Counted from the first letter of the stretch, positions 52,345 through 63,073 are shown. The stretch: 64,000 nucleotides of DNA from Nocardioides psychrotolerans (GCF_900113685.1 NZ_FOQG01000001.1:186001-250000), one strand, 5' to 3'. Notes: generated by a model from the letters alone, not told the origin. Made by a program: numbers and translations.

Positions 52345-52785
52345 TCAGACCAGCGTGGCGGAACCGCCGGCGGCCTCGATCTTGTCCTTGGCCGAACCGG
52401 AGAACGCGTTGACGCTCACCTCGACCTTGACCGAGATGTCGCCCTGCCCGAGGACCTTGACCAGCTGGCCCTTGCGGACCGCTCCGCGGGCCACGAGCTC
52501 CTCGACGGTGACAGCGCCACCCTCGGGGAACAGCTCGCTGATGCGGTCGAGGTTGACGACCTGGAACTCCACCTTGAACGGGTTCCGGAAGCCCTTGAGC
52601 TTCGGGAGCCGCATGTGGATCGGCATCTGGCCACCTTCGAAGGCGACCGGAACCTGGTAACGGGCCTTGGTGCCCTTGGTGCCGCGACCGGATGTCTTTC
52701 CCTTGGAGCCCTCACCACGACCAACACGGGTCTTGGCGGTCTTGGCTCCGGGAGCCGGGCGCAGGTGATGAAGCTTGAGCGTCAT
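52345..52785 (-). CDS. rplO: 50S ribosomal protein L15
   Basis: The 146-aa protein starts [20 protein letters not shown], continues [18 protein letters not shown] and has [18 protein letters not shown] 52785 precedes these; upstream in-frame codons belong to a shadow of rpmD. It lies 4 bp after rpmD. Confidence 0.97.
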   Translation of the reverse strand: MTLKLHHLRPAPGAKTAKTRVGRGEGSKGKTSGRGTKGTKARYQVPVAFEGGQMPIHMRLPKLKGFRNPFKVEFQVVNLDRISELFPEGGAVTVEELVARGAVRKGQLVKVLGQGDISVKVEVSVNAFSGSAKDKIEAAGGSATLV

Positions 52786-52789
52786 GGCT

Positions 52790-52981
52790 TCACTCCCCTC
52801 CGTCGATGCGCTCGACCGCCACGAGGTGACGGACGGTGTGGACCATGCCCCGGATCTCCGGGCGGTCCTCCTTGATGACAACGTCGCCGATCCGCTTCAG
52901 GCCCAGCGAGCGCAAGGTGTTGCGCTGGTTGGCCTTGCAGCCGACCGTGCCCTTCAGTTGCTTGACCTTCAGCTGTGCCAT
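52790..52981 (-). CDS. rpmD: 50S ribosomal protein L30
   Basis: The 63-aa protein has the L30 motif [20 protein letters not shown]. Its ATG shares one base with the rpsE stop codon, indicating coupled translation. Confidence 0.96.
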   Translation of the reverse strand: MAQLKVKQLKGTVGCKANQRNTLRSLGLKRIGDVVIKEDRPEIRGMVHTVRHLVAVERIDGGE

Positions 52982-53613
52982 CAGGACCTCACCGCCGCAG
53001 CGTCAGCAGCCTCGGCGATGCCCAGGGCCTTGGCACGGAGGAGCGCCGCCGGAGCGACGTCCTCGACCCGGAGGCCACGACGGGCAGCAACTGCCTCGGG
53101 CTCCTCGAGCATGCGCAGGGCCTCGACCGTCGCGTGGACGATGTTGATCTGGTTGGACGAGCCCAGCGACTTGCTGAGGACGTCGTGGATTCCGGCGCAC
53201 TCGAGCACCGCACGCACCGGACCACCGGCGATGACGCCGGTGCCGGGGGCCGCGGGACGCAGGAAGACGACGCCAGCCGCCTTCTCGCCCTGGACCGGGT
53301 GCGGGATCGTGCCCTGGATGCGAGGGACGCGGAAGAATGCCTTCTTCGCCTCCTCGACACCCTTGGCGATCGCTGCCGGGACTTCCTTGGCCTTGCCGTA
53401 ACCGACGCCGACCATGCCCTCACCGTCACCGACGATCACGAGGGCGGTGAAGCTGAAGCGACGACCACCCTTCACGACCTTGGCAACTCGGTTGATCGCA
53501 ACGACGCGCTCGATGTAGGCGGTCTTGTCGGCGGCCTGACCACGACGATCGTCGCGACCACGGCCCCCCGACTGGCGCTCGCCACTGCGCTGTCCGCGCT
53601 GGGCTCCGCTCAT
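52981..53613 (-). CDS. rpsE: 30S ribosomal protein S5
   Basis: The 210-aa decoding-fidelity protein has the double-stranded RNA-binding fold ([32 protein letters not shown]) and [15 protein letters not shown]. The N-terminal 35 residues are an Arg/Gly-rich extension. ATG 53613 at MSGAQRGQR is chosen; an upstream open stretch is unlike S5. Confidence 0.97.
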   Translation of the reverse strand: MSGAQRGQRSGERQSGGRGRDDRRGQAADKTAYIERVVAINRVAKVVKGGRRFSFTALVIVGDGEGMVGVGYGKAKEVPAAIAKGVEEAKKAFFRVPRIQGTIPHPVQGEKAAGVVFLRPAAPGTGVIAGGPVRAVLECAGIHDVLSKSLGSSNQINIVHATVEALRMLEEPEAVAARRGLRVEDVAPAALLRAKALGIAEAADAAAVRS

Positions 53614-53647
53614 GAGTCTTTCCTCTTCTCTTGCTTGTCCATGGCGA

Positions 53648-54031
53648 TCAGAAGGTGAGGCCGCCCTCGCGGGCGCCATCAGCTAGGGCCGCGATGCGGC
53701 CGTGGTACTTGTTGCCGGCGCGGTCGAAGACCACGCCGTCGACACCGGCAGCCTTGGCGCGCTCGGCAACGAGCTCGCCCACCTTCTTGGCCTTGGCAGT
53801 CTTGTCCCCGTCGAAGGAGCGCAGGTCGCCCTCCATGGTCGAGGCGTAGGCGAGCGTCTTGCCCACCAGGTCGTCGACCACCTGGACGGTGATGTGCTTC
53901 GTCGAGCGGGTGACGACCAGGCGCGGACGCTCGGTGGTCCCGGAGATGCGCTTGCGGCCACGGACCTGGCGACGCAGACGCGACTTGGTTCGAGCAGCTG
54001 TGTGCTTGTTCTGCTTCAGCGAGATCGCCAT
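53648..54031 (-). CDS. rplR: 50S ribosomal protein L18
   Basis: The 127-aa 5S rRNA-binding protein shows [20 protein letters not shown] and the conserved end [19 protein letters not shown]. It begins one base after the rplF stop codon. Confidence 0.97.
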   Translation of the reverse strand: MAISLKQNKHTAARTKSRLRRQVRGRKRISGTTERPRLVVTRSTKHITVQVVDDLVGKTLAYASTMEGDLRSFDGDKTAKAKKVGELVAERAKAAGVDGVVFDRAGNKYHGRIAALADGAREGGLTF

Positions 54032-54032
54032 G

Positions 54033-54572
54033 TCACTTACCGGCCTTTCCGACCTTGCGGCGGACCTGCTCGCCGGCATAACGGACACCCTTGCCCTTGT
54101 AGGGCTCGGGCTTGCGGAGCTTGCGGATGTTGGCCGCAACCTCTCCGACGAGCTGCTTGTCGATGCCGGCGACGCCCAGCTTGGTCTGGCTCTCCACGTT
54201 GAACGTGATGCCTTCGGGCGCGTCGAACACGATCGTGTGGGAGTAACCGAGCTGGAACTCCAGCTGGGTCGGGCCCTTGGACAGGACGCGGTAACCCACG
54301 CCCACGATCTCGAGCTTCTTCTCGTAACCCTCGGTCACACCGACCACCATGTTGCTGATGAGGGTGCGGGTGAGGCCGTGCAGGGCCCGGCTCTGACGCT
54401 CGTCGTCGGGACGCTTGACGTCCAGGACGTCGTCGTTGCGCTCGATGGTGATCGGCGCCGCGACGGTGTGCGACAGGGTGCCCTTGGGGCCCTTGACGGT
54501 CACGTGAGCGGCATCGATGGCCACATCGACCCCGGACGGGACCGGGATGGGGAGCTTGCCAATGCGCGACAT
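54033..54572 (-). CDS. rplF: 50S ribosomal protein L6
   Basis: The 179-aa protein at the GTPase-associated region begins [15 protein letters not shown] and ends with the L6 signature region [22 protein letters not shown] 54572 is preceded by GAGAAGGAGAA. Confidence 0.97.
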   Translation of the reverse strand: MSRIGKLPIPVPSGVDVAIDAAHVTVKGPKGTLSHTVAAPITIERNDDVLDVKRPDDERQSRALHGLTRTLISNMVVGVTEGYEKKLEIVGVGYRVLSKGPTQLEFQLGYSHTIVFDAPEGITFNVESQTKLGVAGIDKQLVGEVAANIRKLRKPEPYKGKGVRYAGEQVRRKVGKAGK

Positions 54573-54600
54573 GTTGGTGTTCTCCTTCTCGGTCTCGGGG

Positions 54601-55008
54601 TTACCAGACGTAGGCGAGGACTTCCCCACCCACGCCCTTCTGGTTTGCCTGGCGGTCGGTCAGCAGGCCCTGGCTCGTCGAGATGATCGCGACGCCCAAG
54701 CCGCCGAGCACCTTCGGGAGACCCGTGTGCTTGGCGTAGACCCGGAGACCGGGCTTGCTGATGCGGCGAACACCTGCGATCGAACGCTCGCGGTTGCGGC
54801 CGTACTTCAGAGTGATGGTCAGCGTGCGGCCGACCTCCCCCTCGGCGGGCTCCCTCACGTCGAACGACGTGATGTAGCCCTGCTGCTGGAGGATCTCGGC
54901 AACGCCCTGCTTGAGCTTGCTGTACGGCATGGTCACCGCATCGTGGTACGCCTGGTTGGCGTTACGCAGACGAGTCAGCATGTCTGCGATCGGGTCAGTC
55001 ATCGTCAT
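54601..55008 (-). CDS. rpsH: 30S ribosomal protein S8
   Basis: The 135-aa primary rRNA-binding protein begins [20 protein letters not shown] and ends [12 protein letters not shown], with [15 protein letters not shown]. Bacterial S8 often regulates the spc operon; no S8 target mimic was identified here. A second ATG two codons in is possible. Confidence 0.96.
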   Translation of the reverse strand: MTMTDPIADMLTRLRNANQAYHDAVTMPYSKLKQGVAEILQQQGYITSFDVREPAEGEVGRTLTITLKYGRNRERSIAGVRRISKPGLRVYAKHTGLPKVLGGLGVAIISTSQGLLTDRQANQKGVGGEVLAYVW

Positions 55009-55081
55009 GGCCGGGTGGCCCTTTCTGTCTGTGGTTTCGCGTCCATCTCGTGGGCGCGACCTTCAGCGGTTGTGGTGAGTG

Positions 55082-55267
55082 TTACCAGGAGGACTTGGTG
55101 ACGCCGGGCAGCTCGCCCCGGTGGGCCATCTCGCGCAGGCAGATACGGCAGAGGCCGAACTTGCGGTAGACGGCCTTGGGACGCCCGCAGCGCTGGCAGC
55201 GGGTGTAGCCGCGCACCGCGAACTTCGGCTTGCGAGCAGCCTTGACCTTGAGCGCGGTCTTTGCCAT
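55082..55267 (-). CDS. rpsN: 30S ribosomal protein S14, zinc-binding type Z
   Basis: The 61-aa protein contains [22 protein letters not shown], two CxxC pairs that bind zinc, the short S14 form common in Gram-positives. It begins one base after rplE ends; 73 bp separate it from rpsH. Confidence 0.96.
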
Positions 55268-55268
55268 G

Positions 55269-55859
55269 TCAGTTCTCCTTGAAGGGGAAGCCGAGCTGCT
55301 TGAGCAGCGCGCGGCCTTCCTCGTCGTTGGTGGCGGTGGTGACGACCGTGATGTCCATGCCCCGCGTGCGGTCGACCTTGTCCTGGTCGATCTCGTGGAA
55401 CATGACCTGCTCGGTCAGGCCGAAGGTGTAGTTGCCGTTGCCGTCGAACTGCTTCGGCGAGAGGCCGCGGAAGTCGCGGATACGAGGAAGCGACACGGAC
55501 AGCAGACGGTCCAGGAACTCCCACATGCGGTCACCACGCATGGTGACGTGGCAGCCGATCGGCATGCCCTCGCGCAGCTTGAACTGGGCGATGGACTTGC
55601 GCGCCTTGGTCACCGACGGCTTCTGGCCGGTGATGGCGGTGAGGTCCTTGATGGCACCCTCGATCAGCTTGGAGTCACGAGCAGCCTCGCCGACACCCAT
55701 GTTGACCACGATCTTGGTCAGACCGGGGACCTGCATGACGTTGGCGATCTCGAACTCCGACTTGAGCGAGGGAAGGATCTCCTCGCGGTAGCGGGTCTTG
55801 AGTCGTGGAGTGACCTTCTCGGCCGGAGCCGTGGTGGCCTCGGGGGTCTCAGTCGTCAT
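55269..55859 (-). CDS. rplE: 50S ribosomal protein L5
   Basis: The 196-aa 5S rRNA-binding protein carries an Ala/Thr/Pro-rich N-terminal tail of about 18 residues before [14 protein letters not shown]. Conserved blocks are [16 protein letters not shown] and LRDFRGLS-type sequence ([15 protein letters not shown]). Its start overlaps the rplX stop by one base. Confidence 0.97.
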
Positions 55860-56230
55860 CAGATGTCCTTGCCGGTCTTGCGCGAGATGCGCACGCTGCG
55901 CGTCGAGGGGTACGTCGAGCCGTCGGGACGACGCTTCGTGACCTCGTCGCGGCGGAAGCCGATGCGGGTGACGCCGTCACCCTCGACGAGCATCACGTTG
56001 GAGACGTGGATCGGGGCCTCGGTCGTGATGATGCCGCCGGTCGTGCCTGCGCGGCCGCCCTGGTTGACGACCTTCGTGTGCTTCTTGATGCGGTTGACAC
56101 CCTCGACGATCACCCGCTGCTCCTCGCGGAGCACCTTGATGATCTTGCCTTCGGCGCCCTTGTCCTTGCCGGCGATCACCTTGACGGTGTCGCCCTTCTT
56201 CAGGTTCACAGTGGTCTTGTCCTTCGCCAT
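55859..56230 (-). CDS. rplX: 50S ribosomal protein L24
   Basis: Assembly initiator of the large subunit, with the KOW motif [20 protein letters not shown] (about 11-30) and [12 protein letters not shown]. The 123-aa length is a little above the usual 105. Confidence 0.97.
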   Translation of the reverse strand: MAKDKTTVNLKKGDTVKVIAGKDKGAEGKIIKVLREEQRVIVEGVNRIKKHTKVVNQGGRAGTTGGIITTEAPIHVSNVMLVEGDGVTRIGFRRDEVTKRRPDGSTYPSTRSVRISRKTGKDI

Positions 56231-56232
56231 GG

Positions 56233-56601
56233 TCAGAGCACCTCCGGCGCGAGCGAGATGATCTTCATGAACTTCTTCTCGCGCAGCTCGCGGCCCACGG
56301 GGCCGAAGATGCGGGTGCCTCGGGGCTCGCCGTCCGCCTTGAGGATCACGGCGGCGTTCTCGTCGAAGCGGATGTAGGAACCATCGGCGCGGCGACGCTC
56401 CTTGACGGTACGAACGATGACGGCCTTGACGACGTCACCCTTCTTCACGTTGCCACCGGGGATCGCGTCCTTCACGGTGGCGACGATGACGTCGCCGATA
56501 CCGGCGTAGCGTCGACCAGAGCCTCCGAGAACACGGATGCAAAGGATCTCCTTCGCACCGGTGTTGTCGGCGACCTTGAGTCGCGACTCCTGCTGGATCA
56601 T
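56233..56601 (-). CDS. rplN: 50S ribosomal protein L14
   Basis: The 122-aa protein begins [20 protein letters not shown] and has [12 protein letters not shown] and the [15 protein letters not shown] block. It is 89 bp after rpsQ, a spacer with no gene and no strong hairpin that I can see. Confidence 0.97.
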   Translation of the reverse strand: MIQQESRLKVADNTGAKEILCIRVLGGSGRRYAGIGDVIVATVKDAIPGGNVKKGDVVKAVIVRTVKERRRADGSYIRFDENAAVILKADGEPRGTRIFGPVGRELREKKFMKIISLAPEVL

Positions 56602-56690
56602 CAGTTTCTCCTTGTCGAGCTGGTTCTCGCCGCTATCTGGGAGCGACGAGCCTTGCCGAACTTTTAGTCAGTTGCGGGCTGGGCCCGTGG

Positions 56691-56978
56691 TTACTTGGCC
56701 TTCTCGAGGATCTGCACGACGCGCCAACGCTTGGTGGCCGACAGCGGACGGGTCTCCATCAGGAGGACCCGGTCGCCGATGCCGCACTCGTTCTTCTCGT
56801 CGTGCGCCTTGAGCTTGCTCGTGCGGCGCAGGACCTTGCCGTAGAGCGCGTGCTTGACACGGTCCTCGACGGACACGACCACGGTCTTGTCCATCTTGTC
56901 GCTGACGACCAGGCCCTCGCGGACCTTACGGGCGTTGCGCTCGTTGGTCGCAGTGTCAGTGGTGGGCTGCTCGCTCAT
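56691..56978 (-). CDS. rpsQ: 30S ribosomal protein S17
   Basis: The 95-aa OB-fold protein contains [20 protein letters not shown] and [21 protein letters not shown] polar N-terminal tail of about 15 residues precedes the core. ATG overlaps the rpmC stop codon by 4 bp. Confidence 0.97.
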   Translation of the reverse strand: MSEQPTTDTATNERNARKVREGLVVSDKMDKTVVVSVEDRVKHALYGKVLRRTSKLKAHDEKNECGIGDRVLLMETRPLSATKRWRVVQILEKAK

Positions 56979-57220
56979 GCGGACGCCTCTTCCTTCTCGG
57001 TTCCGGGAGCCGTCCGGATGCCGAGCTCGCGCTCACGCACCACGGTGTAGATCCGGGCGATGTCCTTCTTGACCGTGTTGAGCCGACCGTGGCTCTCCAG
57101 CTGGCCGGTGGCTGCCTGGAAGCGCAGGTTGAACAGCTCTTCCTTGCACTCCCGAAGCCTTGCCTCGAGGTCGACGCCGTTGAGCTCGTCGAGCTCGTGG
57201 GCCTTGATGCCCTGAGCCAT
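56975..57220 (-). CDS. rpmC: 50S ribosomal protein L29
   Basis: The 81-aa helical-hairpin protein has [20 protein letters not shown] and [16 protein letters not shown]. Overlaps both neighbours, rplP by one base and rpsQ by four. Confidence 0.96.
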   Translation of the reverse strand: MAQGIKAHELDELNGVDLEARLRECKEELFNLRFQAATGQLESHGRLNTVKKDIARIYTVVRERELGIRTAPGTEKEEASA

Positions 57221-57639
57221 CAGAATTCACCCGCCTCTCGCGAGATGAACCGGCACTTCATCGGGAGCTTGTGCATCGCGCGGCGCATGGCCTCACGGGC
57301 AGTCTCTTCGTCGATGCCGGAAAGTTCGAACATGACACGGCCGGGCTTCACGTTGGCGATCCACCACTCCGGGGAACCCTTGCCGGAACCCATGCGGGTC
57401 TCGGCAGGCTTCTTGGTCAGCGGGCGGTCGGGGTAGATGTTGATCCACACCTTCCCACCACGCTTGATGTGACGGGTCATGGCGATACGGGCCGACTCGA
57501 TCTGTCGGTTGGTCACGTAGTGACCCTCGATCGCCTGGATCCCGAAGTCACCGAACGCGAGCGTGGTGCCACCCTTCGCCTTTCCCCGGCGGTTGGGGTG
57601 GTGCTGCTTGCGGTGCTTGACGCGACGGGGCATCAACAT
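57220..57639 (-). CDS. rplP: 50S ribosomal protein L16
   Basis: The 139-aa protein near the peptidyl transferase centre begins [20 protein letters not shown] and includes [20 protein letters not shown]. The start at the first ATG matches actinobacterial L16 (MLIPRRV). Confidence 0.97.
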   Translation of the reverse strand: MLMPRRVKHRKQHHPNRRGKAKGGTTLAFGDFGIQAIEGHYVTNRQIESARIAMTRHIKRGGKVWINIYPDRPLTKKPAETRMGSGKGSPEWWIANVKPGRVMFELSGIDEETAREAMRRAMHKLPMKCRFISREAGEF

Positions 57640-57642
57640 GGG

Positions 57643-58473
57643 TCAGCTCTCCGATCCGGCATTCTCGGTGGCAGCCGGAGCAGCAGCCTCGGCCGGAGCC
57701 TCGGTCGCTGCGGGCGCCTCGCGGTCCGCACGGGTGGGGCGCGAGCCACGGCTCGGACGCTCGCCACCGCGGGCGGGACGAGCACCGCTGCCGCCGCGAC
57801 CGGGGACACCGGCGCGGGCAGCGGCCTGGGCCTGACGCTCGGCACGGGTGCCGGCGACCTCGCCCTTGTAGATCCAGACCTTCACGCCGATGCGGCCGAA
57901 GGTCGTCTTGGCCTCGTAGAAGCCGTAGTCGATGTCGGCACGCAGCGTGTGCAGCGGAACGCGACCCTCGCGGTAGAACTCGGTGCGCGACATCTCAGCG
58001 CCGTTGAGACGACCCGAGCACTGGATGCGGATGCCCTTGGCACCGGACCGCATCGAGGTCTGCATGGCCTTCTTCATGGCACGACGGAACTGCACGCGTC
58101 CGGAGAGCTGCTCGGCGACACCCTGGGCGACCAGCTGAGCGTCGACCTCGGGGTTCTTGACCTCGAGGATGTTCAGCTGCACCTGCTTGCCGGTGAGCTT
58201 CTCGAGCTCGCCGCGGATGCGGTCGGCCTCGGCGCCGCGGCGGCCGATGACGATGCCCGGACGAGCCGTGTGGATGTCCACGCGGACACGGTCACGGGTG
58301 CGCTCGATCTCGACCTTGGAGATGCCGGCCCGCTCCATGCCCTTGGAGAGCAGCCTGCGGATGGCGACGTCCTCGCCGACGTAGGCCTTGTAGAGCTTGT
58401 CGGCGTACCAGCGGGACTTGTGGTCCGTGCTGATACCGAGCCGGAAGCCGTTCGGGTTGATTTTCTGGCCCAT
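57643..58473 (-). CDS. rpsC: 30S ribosomal protein S3
   Basis: The 276-aa mRNA-entry-channel protein begins [14 protein letters not shown]. It has the KH motif [14 protein letters not shown] and [20 protein letters not shown]. Beyond residue about 215 is an Arg/Gly/Ala-rich low-complexity tail of roughly 60 residues that E. coli S3 (233 aa) lacks. Confidence 0.97.
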   Translation of the reverse strand: MGQKINPNGFRLGISTDHKSRWYADKLYKAYVGEDVAIRRLLSKGMERAGISKVEIERTRDRVRVDIHTARPGIVIGRRGAEADRIRGELEKLTGKQVQLNILEVKNPEVDAQLVAQGVAEQLSGRVQFRRAMKKAMQTSMRSGAKGIRIQCSGRLNGAEMSRTEFYREGRVPLHTLRADIDYGFYEAKTTFGRIGVKVWIYKGEVAGTRAERQAQAAARAGVPGRGGSGARPARGGERPSRGSRPTRADREAPAATEAPAEAAAPAATENAGSES

Positions 58474-58919
58474 CAGGCACCCTTTCCGTTCTTGTGGGTC
58501 CGCTTCTTCTTGGCGTCAGCCACCACGCCGGCAGGCTGGACCGCCAGGGTGATGTGGCTGGTGCGCTTGTTGATCCGCGTCGCGCGGCCCTGGGCGCGGG
58601 GGCGCCAGCGCTTCATCGTCGGGCCCTCGTCGACCTGGCAGATCGAGACGACCAGGTCGCCCGAGTCCAGACCCTCCGTGGTCGAGGCGTTGGCAATCGC
58701 GCTCTCGAGCACCTTGTAGACGGTCTCGGAGGCGGCCTGCGGCGCGAACTGGAGCAGCGACAGGGCGTCGCCGACGGGAAGTCCACGGACCATGTCGACG
58801 ACACGGCGAGCCTTCATGGGAGTGATCCGCACGAAGCGAGCGCTCGCGAATGCGCCCGGCTGGTCGCCCAGGAGCGAGTCACGACGCGCGCTGGTGCGGT
58901 GGCGTTCGGTGGTGCTCAT
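58473..58919 (-). CDS. rplV: 50S ribosomal protein L22
   Basis: The 148-aa exit-tunnel protein has a 20-residue polar N-terminus, then [20 protein letters not shown]. The tunnel-loop region [20 protein letters not shown] is intact. ATG 58919 overlaps the rpsS stop codon (ATGA). Confidence 0.97.
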   Translation of the reverse strand: MSTTERHRTSARRDSLLGDQPGAFASARFVRITPMKARRVVDMVRGLPVGDALSLLQFAPQAASETVYKVLESAIANASTTEGLDSGDLVVSICQVDEGPTMKRWRPRAQGRATRINKRTSHITLAVQPAGVVADAKKKRTHKNGKGA

Positions 58920-59197
58920 CGACGGCGTCCCTTCCGGTCTTCCTTGACGTGTCCGCGGTAGGTGCGGGTGGGGGCGAACTCGCCCAGCTTGTGACCGACC
59001 ATGGAGTCGGTGACGAAGACCGGGACGTGCTTGCGACCGTCGTGCACCGCGATGGTGTGACCGATCATGTCGGGCACGATCATCGACCGGCGCGACCAGG
59101 TCTTGATGACGTTGTGGCTGCCCTTCGCGTTCTCGGCGTCCACCTTCTTCTGAAGGTGGTCGTCGATGAAGGGGCCCTTCTTCAGGCTGCGAGGCAT
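58916..59197 (-). CDS. rpsS: 30S ribosomal protein S19
   Basis: The 93-aa head protein reads [20 protein letters not shown], followed by [20 protein letters not shown] and a basic end RKGRRR. It lies 5 bp after rplB. Confidence 0.97.
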   Translation of the reverse strand: MPRSLKKGPFIDDHLQKKVDAENAKGSHNVIKTWSRRSMIVPDMIGHTIAVHDGRKHVPVFVTDSMVGHKLGEFAPTRTYRGHVKEDRKGRRR

Positions 59198-59202
59198 GTC
59201 GG

Positions 59203-60039
59203 TTACTTCCTACCCTTGCCGGACTTGCGACGACGGATGATCTGGGAGTCGCTGGCCTTGCGCTTGCGCGTGCGACCCTCGGCCTTGCCCCAGGGCGAGA
59301 CGGGGTGACGTCCACCGGACGTCTTGCCCTCGCCACCACCGTGCGGGTGGTCGACCGGGTTCATGACGACACCGCGGACGGTCGGGCGCTTGCCCTTCCA
59401 CCGCATCCGGCCGGCCTTGCCCCAGTTGATGTTGGACTGCTCGGCGTTGCCGACCTCACCGATCGTGGCGCGGCAGCGCACGTCGACGAAGCGCATCTCG
59501 CCCGAGGGCAGACGCAGCGTGGCGCGCGAGCCCTCACGGGCGACGAGCTGGGCCGAGTTGCCGGCGGAGCGCGCCATCTTGGCACCGCCACCGGGACGAA
59601 GCTCCACGCAGTGGATCGTCGAGCCGACGGGGATGTTGCGCAGCGGCAGGTTGTTGCCCGGCTTGATGTCGGCGGTGACGCCCGACTCCACGACGGTGCC
59701 CTGCGTCAGGTCCTTCGGCGCGATGATGTAGCGCTTCTCGCCGTCGGCGTAGTGCAGCAGCGCGATGCGAGCCGTGCGGTTGGGGTCGTACTCGATGTGA
59801 GCGACCTTGGCCGGCACGCCGTCCTTGTCGTAGCGACGGAAGTCGATGATGCGGTAGGCACGCTTGTGACCGCCACCCTGGTGCCGCGTGGTGATGCGGC
59901 CCTGGTTGTTGCGGCCGCCCTTTTTGGGAAGCGGACGCGTCAGCGACTTCTCCGGCGTGGTCCGGGTGACCTCGGCGAAGTCGGCGACGGACGAGCCGCG
60001 ACGGCCCGGCGTTGTCGGCTTGTACTTACGGATTGCCAT
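59203..60039 (-). CDS. rplB: 50S ribosomal protein L2
   Basis: The 278-aa protein needed for subunit joining and peptidyl transfer starts [18 protein letters not shown] and holds the signature [20 protein letters not shown] with the conserved His. The C-terminus is basic ([10 protein letters not shown]). Confidence 0.97.
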   Translation of the reverse strand: MAIRKYKPTTPGRRGSSVADFAEVTRTTPEKSLTRPLPKKGGRNNQGRITTRHQGGGHKRAYRIIDFRRYDKDGVPAKVAHIEYDPNRTARIALLHYADGEKRYIIAPKDLTQGTVVESGVTADIKPGNNLPLRNIPVGSTIHCVELRPGGGAKMARSAGNSAQLVAREGSRATLRLPSGEMRFVDVRCRATIGEVGNAEQSNINWGKAGRMRWKGKRPTVRGVVMNPVDHPHGGGEGKTSGGRHPVSPWGKAEGRTRKRKASDSQIIRRRKSGKGRK

Positions 60040-60068
60040 TTCTCAGTCCTCGTTATCCAGCTGCCCGG

Positions 60069-60374
60069 TCAGGAGACCGGACCTCCGAAGATGTCGATGC
60101 GGTGGCCCTCGGCCAGGCTGACGATGGCGCGCTTGGTGTCCTTGCGCTTGCCGAGCCCGTTCTTGGTTCGGCGCGTCTTGCCCTTGCGGTTGATCGTGTT
60201 GACCGAGGTCACCTTGACGCTGAAGACCTTCTCGACCGCGATCTTGATCTCGGTCTTGTTGGCGTCAGGGCGCACCAGGAACGTGTATTTGTTGGCGTCG
60301 AGGAGGCCGTAGCTCTTCTCGGAGACGACCGGCGAGATCAAGACGTCGCGGTGGTCCTTGTGCAGGGTGCTCAC
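60069..60374 (-). CDS. rplW: 50S ribosomal protein L23
   Basis: The 101-aa tunnel-exit protein that docks trigger factor and SRP contains [20 protein letters not shown] and [20 protein letters not shown]. Starts inside the end of rplD (4-bp overlap). Confidence 0.97.
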   Translation of the reverse strand: MSTLHKDHRDVLISPVVSEKSYGLLDANKYTFLVRPDANKTEIKIAVEKVFSVKVTSVNTINRKGKTRRTKNGLGKRKDTKRAIVSLAEGHRIDIFGGPVS

Positions 60375-60994
60375 TTGTCGCCCTCCTCGGCGGTCTCGGG
60401 CTTGCCGTTCACCAGGACGTCGTAGGCGCCCTTGGTGATGACGACGTCGTCGGAGGCCAGCACGTCATAGGTGTTGAGCTGGTCGACGGCCACGATGTGC
60501 ACCTGGGCCGCGTTGCGCAGCGACAGCCAGGTGATCGAGTCAGTGCGCTCGAGCACGACCAGGAAGCGGGTGCGCGGCGACAGGTCGACCAGGGCAGCGA
60601 GAGCAGCCTTGGTCGAGGGCTTGTCTCCGACGACGAGCGACTCCACGACGTGGATGCGCTCGTTGCGGGCCCGGTCGGAGAGGGCACCGCGCAGGGCGGC
60701 TGCCTTCATCTTCTTGGGGGTGCGTTGGTCGTAGTCGCGCGGCTTGGGGCCATGCACGACGCCACCACCGACGAACTGGGGAGCGCGGGTCGAGCCCTGA
60801 CGGGCGCGGCCGGTGCCCTTCTGCTTGTAGGGCTTGCGTCCACCACCGCGGACCTCGCCGCGACGCTTGGTGGAGTGCGTTCCCTGGCGAGCGGCAGCCT
60901 GCTGCGCGACGACGACCTGGTGGATCAACGGGATGTTGACCGCGACGTCGAAGATCTCGGCGGGGAGCTCGACCTTGAGGGTCTTGGTAGCCAT
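60371..60994 (-). CDS. rplD: 50S ribosomal protein L4
   Basis: The 207-aa protein has the tunnel-loop sequence [20 protein letters not shown] and [16 protein letters not shown]. In E. coli L4 also represses the S10 operon through its leader. ATG 60994 is used; the open frame upstream overlaps rplC. Confidence 0.97.
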   Translation of the reverse strand: MATKTLKVELPAEIFDVAVNIPLIHQVVVAQQAAARQGTHSTKRRGEVRGGGRKPYKQKGTGRARQGSTRAPQFVGGGVVHGPKPRDYDQRTPKKMKAAALRGALSDRARNERIHVVESLVVGDKPSTKAALAALVDLSPRTRFLVVLERTDSITWLSLRNAAQVHIVAVDQLNTYDVLASDDVVITKGAYDVLVNGKPETAEEGDK

Positions 60995-60998
60995 GTGC

Positions 60999-61658
60999 TC
61001 AGACCTCCTGGCTCTTCTTCGCAGCCGAGCGCAGGATGATGACCCCACCCTTGGGACCGGGAACGGCACCCTTGAGGAGGATCAGGCCCTTGTCGGCGTC
61101 GATGGCGTGCACGGTGACGTTCTGGGTGGTGACGGTGTCACTGCCCATCCGGCCGGCCATGCGGACGCCCTTGAAAACGCGGCCCGGCGTGGCGCAGGCG
61201 CCGATCGAACCGGGCTTGCGGTGGTTGCGGTGGGCACCGTGGGAGGCACCGACGCCGTGGAAGCCGTGACGCTTCATGACACCGGCGAAGCCCTTGCCCT
61301 TGCTCGTGCCCGTGACGTCGATGACCTCGCCGGCCGCGAACGTGTCGACGGGCAACTCCTGGCCGATCGCGTAGGACGCAGCGTCGGAGGTGCGGATCTC
61401 GACCACGTGGCGACGGGGCGTGGTGCCCGCCTTGGCGAAGTGACCAGCCTGCGGCTTGGTGATCTTGCGACCCTCGATCTCGCCGAAGCCGACCTGGATG
61501 GCGTTGTAGCCATCGGTCTCGGGCTGGCGGACCTGGGTGATCACGTTGGTCGTCGCAGCGATCACGGTGACGGGAACGATGCGGTTGTTCTCGTCCCAGA
61601 CCTGGGTCATGCCGAGCTTGGTGCCCAGCAGCCCCTTCACGTTCTTCTCAACAGTCAT
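60999..61658 (-). CDS. rplC: 50S ribosomal protein L3
   Basis: The 219-aa protein starts [20 protein letters not shown] and has the central extension [20 protein letters not shown] and [12 protein letters not shown]. The start is fixed by homologues; upstream in-frame codons lie in the 16-bp gap after rpsJ and the end of rpsJ. Confidence 0.97.
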   Translation of the reverse strand: MTVEKNVKGLLGTKLGMTQVWDENNRIVPVTVIAATTNVITQVRQPETDGYNAIQVGFGEIEGRKITKPQAGHFAKAGTTPRRHVVEIRTSDAASYAIGQELPVDTFAAGEVIDVTGTSKGKGFAGVMKRHGFHGVGASHGAHRNHRKPGSIGACATPGRVFKGVRMAGRMGSDTVTTQNVTVHAIDADKGLILLKGAVPGPKGGVIILRSAAKKSQEV

Positions 61659-61674
61659 GGCTAGTTCCTCGACC

Positions 61675-61983
61675 TCAGAGCTTGATCTCGATGTCGACAC
61701 CGGCCGGGAGGTCGAGTCGCATCAGGGAGTCAACGGTCTTCGGCGTGGGGTCGATGATGTCGATGAGCCGCTTGTGCGTGCGCATCTCGAAGTGCTCGCG
61801 GGAGTCCTTGTACTTGTGCGGCGACCGAATGACGCAGTAGACGTTCTTCTCGGTCGGGAGCGGCACGGGGCCGGCTACCTTCGCACCCGTGCGGGTGACG
61901 GTGTCCACGATCTTGCGAGCCGAGGTGTCGATCACCTCGTGGTCATAGGCCTTGAGCCTGATGCGGATCTTCTGTCCCGCCAT
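61675..61983 (-). CDS. rpsJ: 30S ribosomal protein S10
   Basis: First gene of the S10 operon; also the NusE transcription-antitermination factor. The 102-aa protein reads [40 protein letters not shown] and ends [12 protein letters not shown]. Confidence 0.97.
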   Translation of the reverse strand: MAGQKIRIRLKAYDHEVIDTSARKIVDTVTRTGAKVAGPVPLPTEKNVYCVIRSPHKYKDSREHFEMRTHKRLIDIIDPTPKTVDSLMRLDLPAGVDIEIKL

Positions 61984-62291
61984 AGGTCTCTCTCGTCCTT
62001 CTACTGGTCCACGTGCCTGTCCGGAACGTCCTCGGGTTTGAGTCTGTCCCGCCCTGCGCCCACCACCCTCCCCGACCCCCGCGGTTGGGCGTGTCGCGAG
62101 ATTTCCTCGCAACACAGCACGTCCGTCGAGCCAAGGTGTTGGTGGCGCCTGACGGTTCGTCAGGCTGATCGGGTCTCCTGGTGCGGCGCGGGCACAGCCG
62201 ACCACCGAAACGACACTCCGTGAAGAAGCAGGAGACGCGATTCAGAAGTCAAGATGTGCTGCGCCCCGGCAACCCGCCGGAGCAACCGGAC
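61984..62291 (-). promoter_or_regulatory. Long structured leader of the S10 operon
   Basis: This 308-bp stretch between the promoter candidate and rpsJ contains no convincing gene. It holds two clear hairpins: GCCTGACG/CGTCAGGC around GTT (62147-62165), and a 25-nt hairpin at 62091-62115 (GTGT and GCGAG pairing with CTCGC and ACAC across one mismatch). The part nearest rpsJ is pyrimidine-rich on the plus strand. It may mediate autogenous control, by analogy with the L4-controlled leader of E. coli. Confidence 0.5.
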
Positions 62292-62321
62292 TATCTTGGC
62301 AGATGTCCGCGACTGCGCCAA
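62292..62321 (-). promoter_or_regulatory. Candidate promoter of the S10 operon
   Basis: On the minus strand TTGGCG (62321-62316) and AAGATA (62297-62292) are separated by 18 bp. It is the best sigma-70-like pair in the rpsJ upstream region and would give a leader of about 300 nt. Pattern-based only. Confidence 0.4.
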
Positions 62322-62369
62322 ATCGCTTCGGCCCTACCCCGCCGGCGCCCTCCGCACTAGCCTCCCACC

Positions 62370-62528
62370 ATGGCAGACGAGAACACGTTCTACTCCGCCC
62401 CGGACCGTCACGAGGCCTCGCCCGGCATCTACGACGTCCTCGACGTCCCCCTCTCCCCCGCGGTCGGTCGCCTCGGCCGTGCGCTCCCCACCCTCAGCGC
62501 CAACGACAACGGAAAGGGCGGTTCATGA
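62370..62528 (+). CDS. 52-aa small protein coupled to the AhpD-like gene
   Basis: Reads MADENTFYSAPDRHEASPGI and ends GRALPTLSANDNGKGGS. I recognise no family. A TAGCCT box ends 7 nt before the ATG, consistent with a leaderless message. Its stop codon overlaps the ATG of the next gene (ATGA), which supports real translation. The function may be tied to the AhpD-like partner. Confidence 0.55.
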   Translation: MADENTFYSAPDRHEASPGIYDVLDVPLSPAVGRLGRALPTLSANDNGKGGS

Positions 62529-63037
62529 TCATCGACGTCCCCCCGGGCAAGGACCCGATCCTCTACGTGTGGGGAGAGATGGTCCCGGGCATCGGACCGG
62601 CCGCGTCCAGGTTCGCCACCAGCGTCTACGAGCACGGCACGCTGGGCCTGCGCGAGTTCGAAGCGGCCCGGCTGCGCATCGCGCAGCTCAACGGCTGCCT
62701 GTTCTGCCAGGACTGGCGCACCGAGAAGGACGGGGCGAAGGTCGAGGAAGGCTTTGCCGACGCCGTCACCTCGTGGCGCACGACCACCGCCTTCGACGAC
62801 CGGACCCGCCTCGCGGCCGAGTACGCCGAGCGCTACGCCCTGGACCACCACGGCCTCGACGACTCCTTCTGGACCCGGATGAAGATGCACTACTCCGACC
62901 AGGAGGTCGTGGAGCTGTCGATGTGCCTCGGCTCCTGGATCGCCTTCGGCAGGCTCAACCGGGTGCTCGGGCTCGACACCGCGTGCGTCCTGCCCAGTCA
63001 CGTGCGCCAGTCACGTGGGCCCAGCCACCTGACCTGA
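62525..63037 (+). CDS. Carboxymuconolactone decarboxylase/AhpD-family protein
   Basis: A 170-aa all-helical protein. The AhpD-type redox motif CLFCQDWR (CxxC, about residues 58-61) lies after ARLRIAQLNG, and the second half repeats the fold (EVVELSMCLGSWIAFGRLNR). It probably acts as a thiol-dependent peroxidase or related reductase; true carboxymuconolactone decarboxylases lack the CxxC. ATG 62525 is favoured over earlier in-frame codons by the overlap with the small gene and by AAAGGGCGG upstream. Confidence 0.85.
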   Translation: MIIDVPPGKDPILYVWGEMVPGIGPAASRFATSVYEHGTLGLREFEAARLRIAQLNGCLFCQDWRTEKDGAKVEEGFADAVTSWRTTTAFDDRTRLAAEYAERYALDHHGLDDSFWTRMKMHYSDQEVVELSMCLGSWIAFGRLNRVLGLDTACVLPSHVRQSRGPSHLT

Positions 63038-63073
63038 CAAGATGGCGGTCGACGAAGCCGACGAAGGGGAGCC

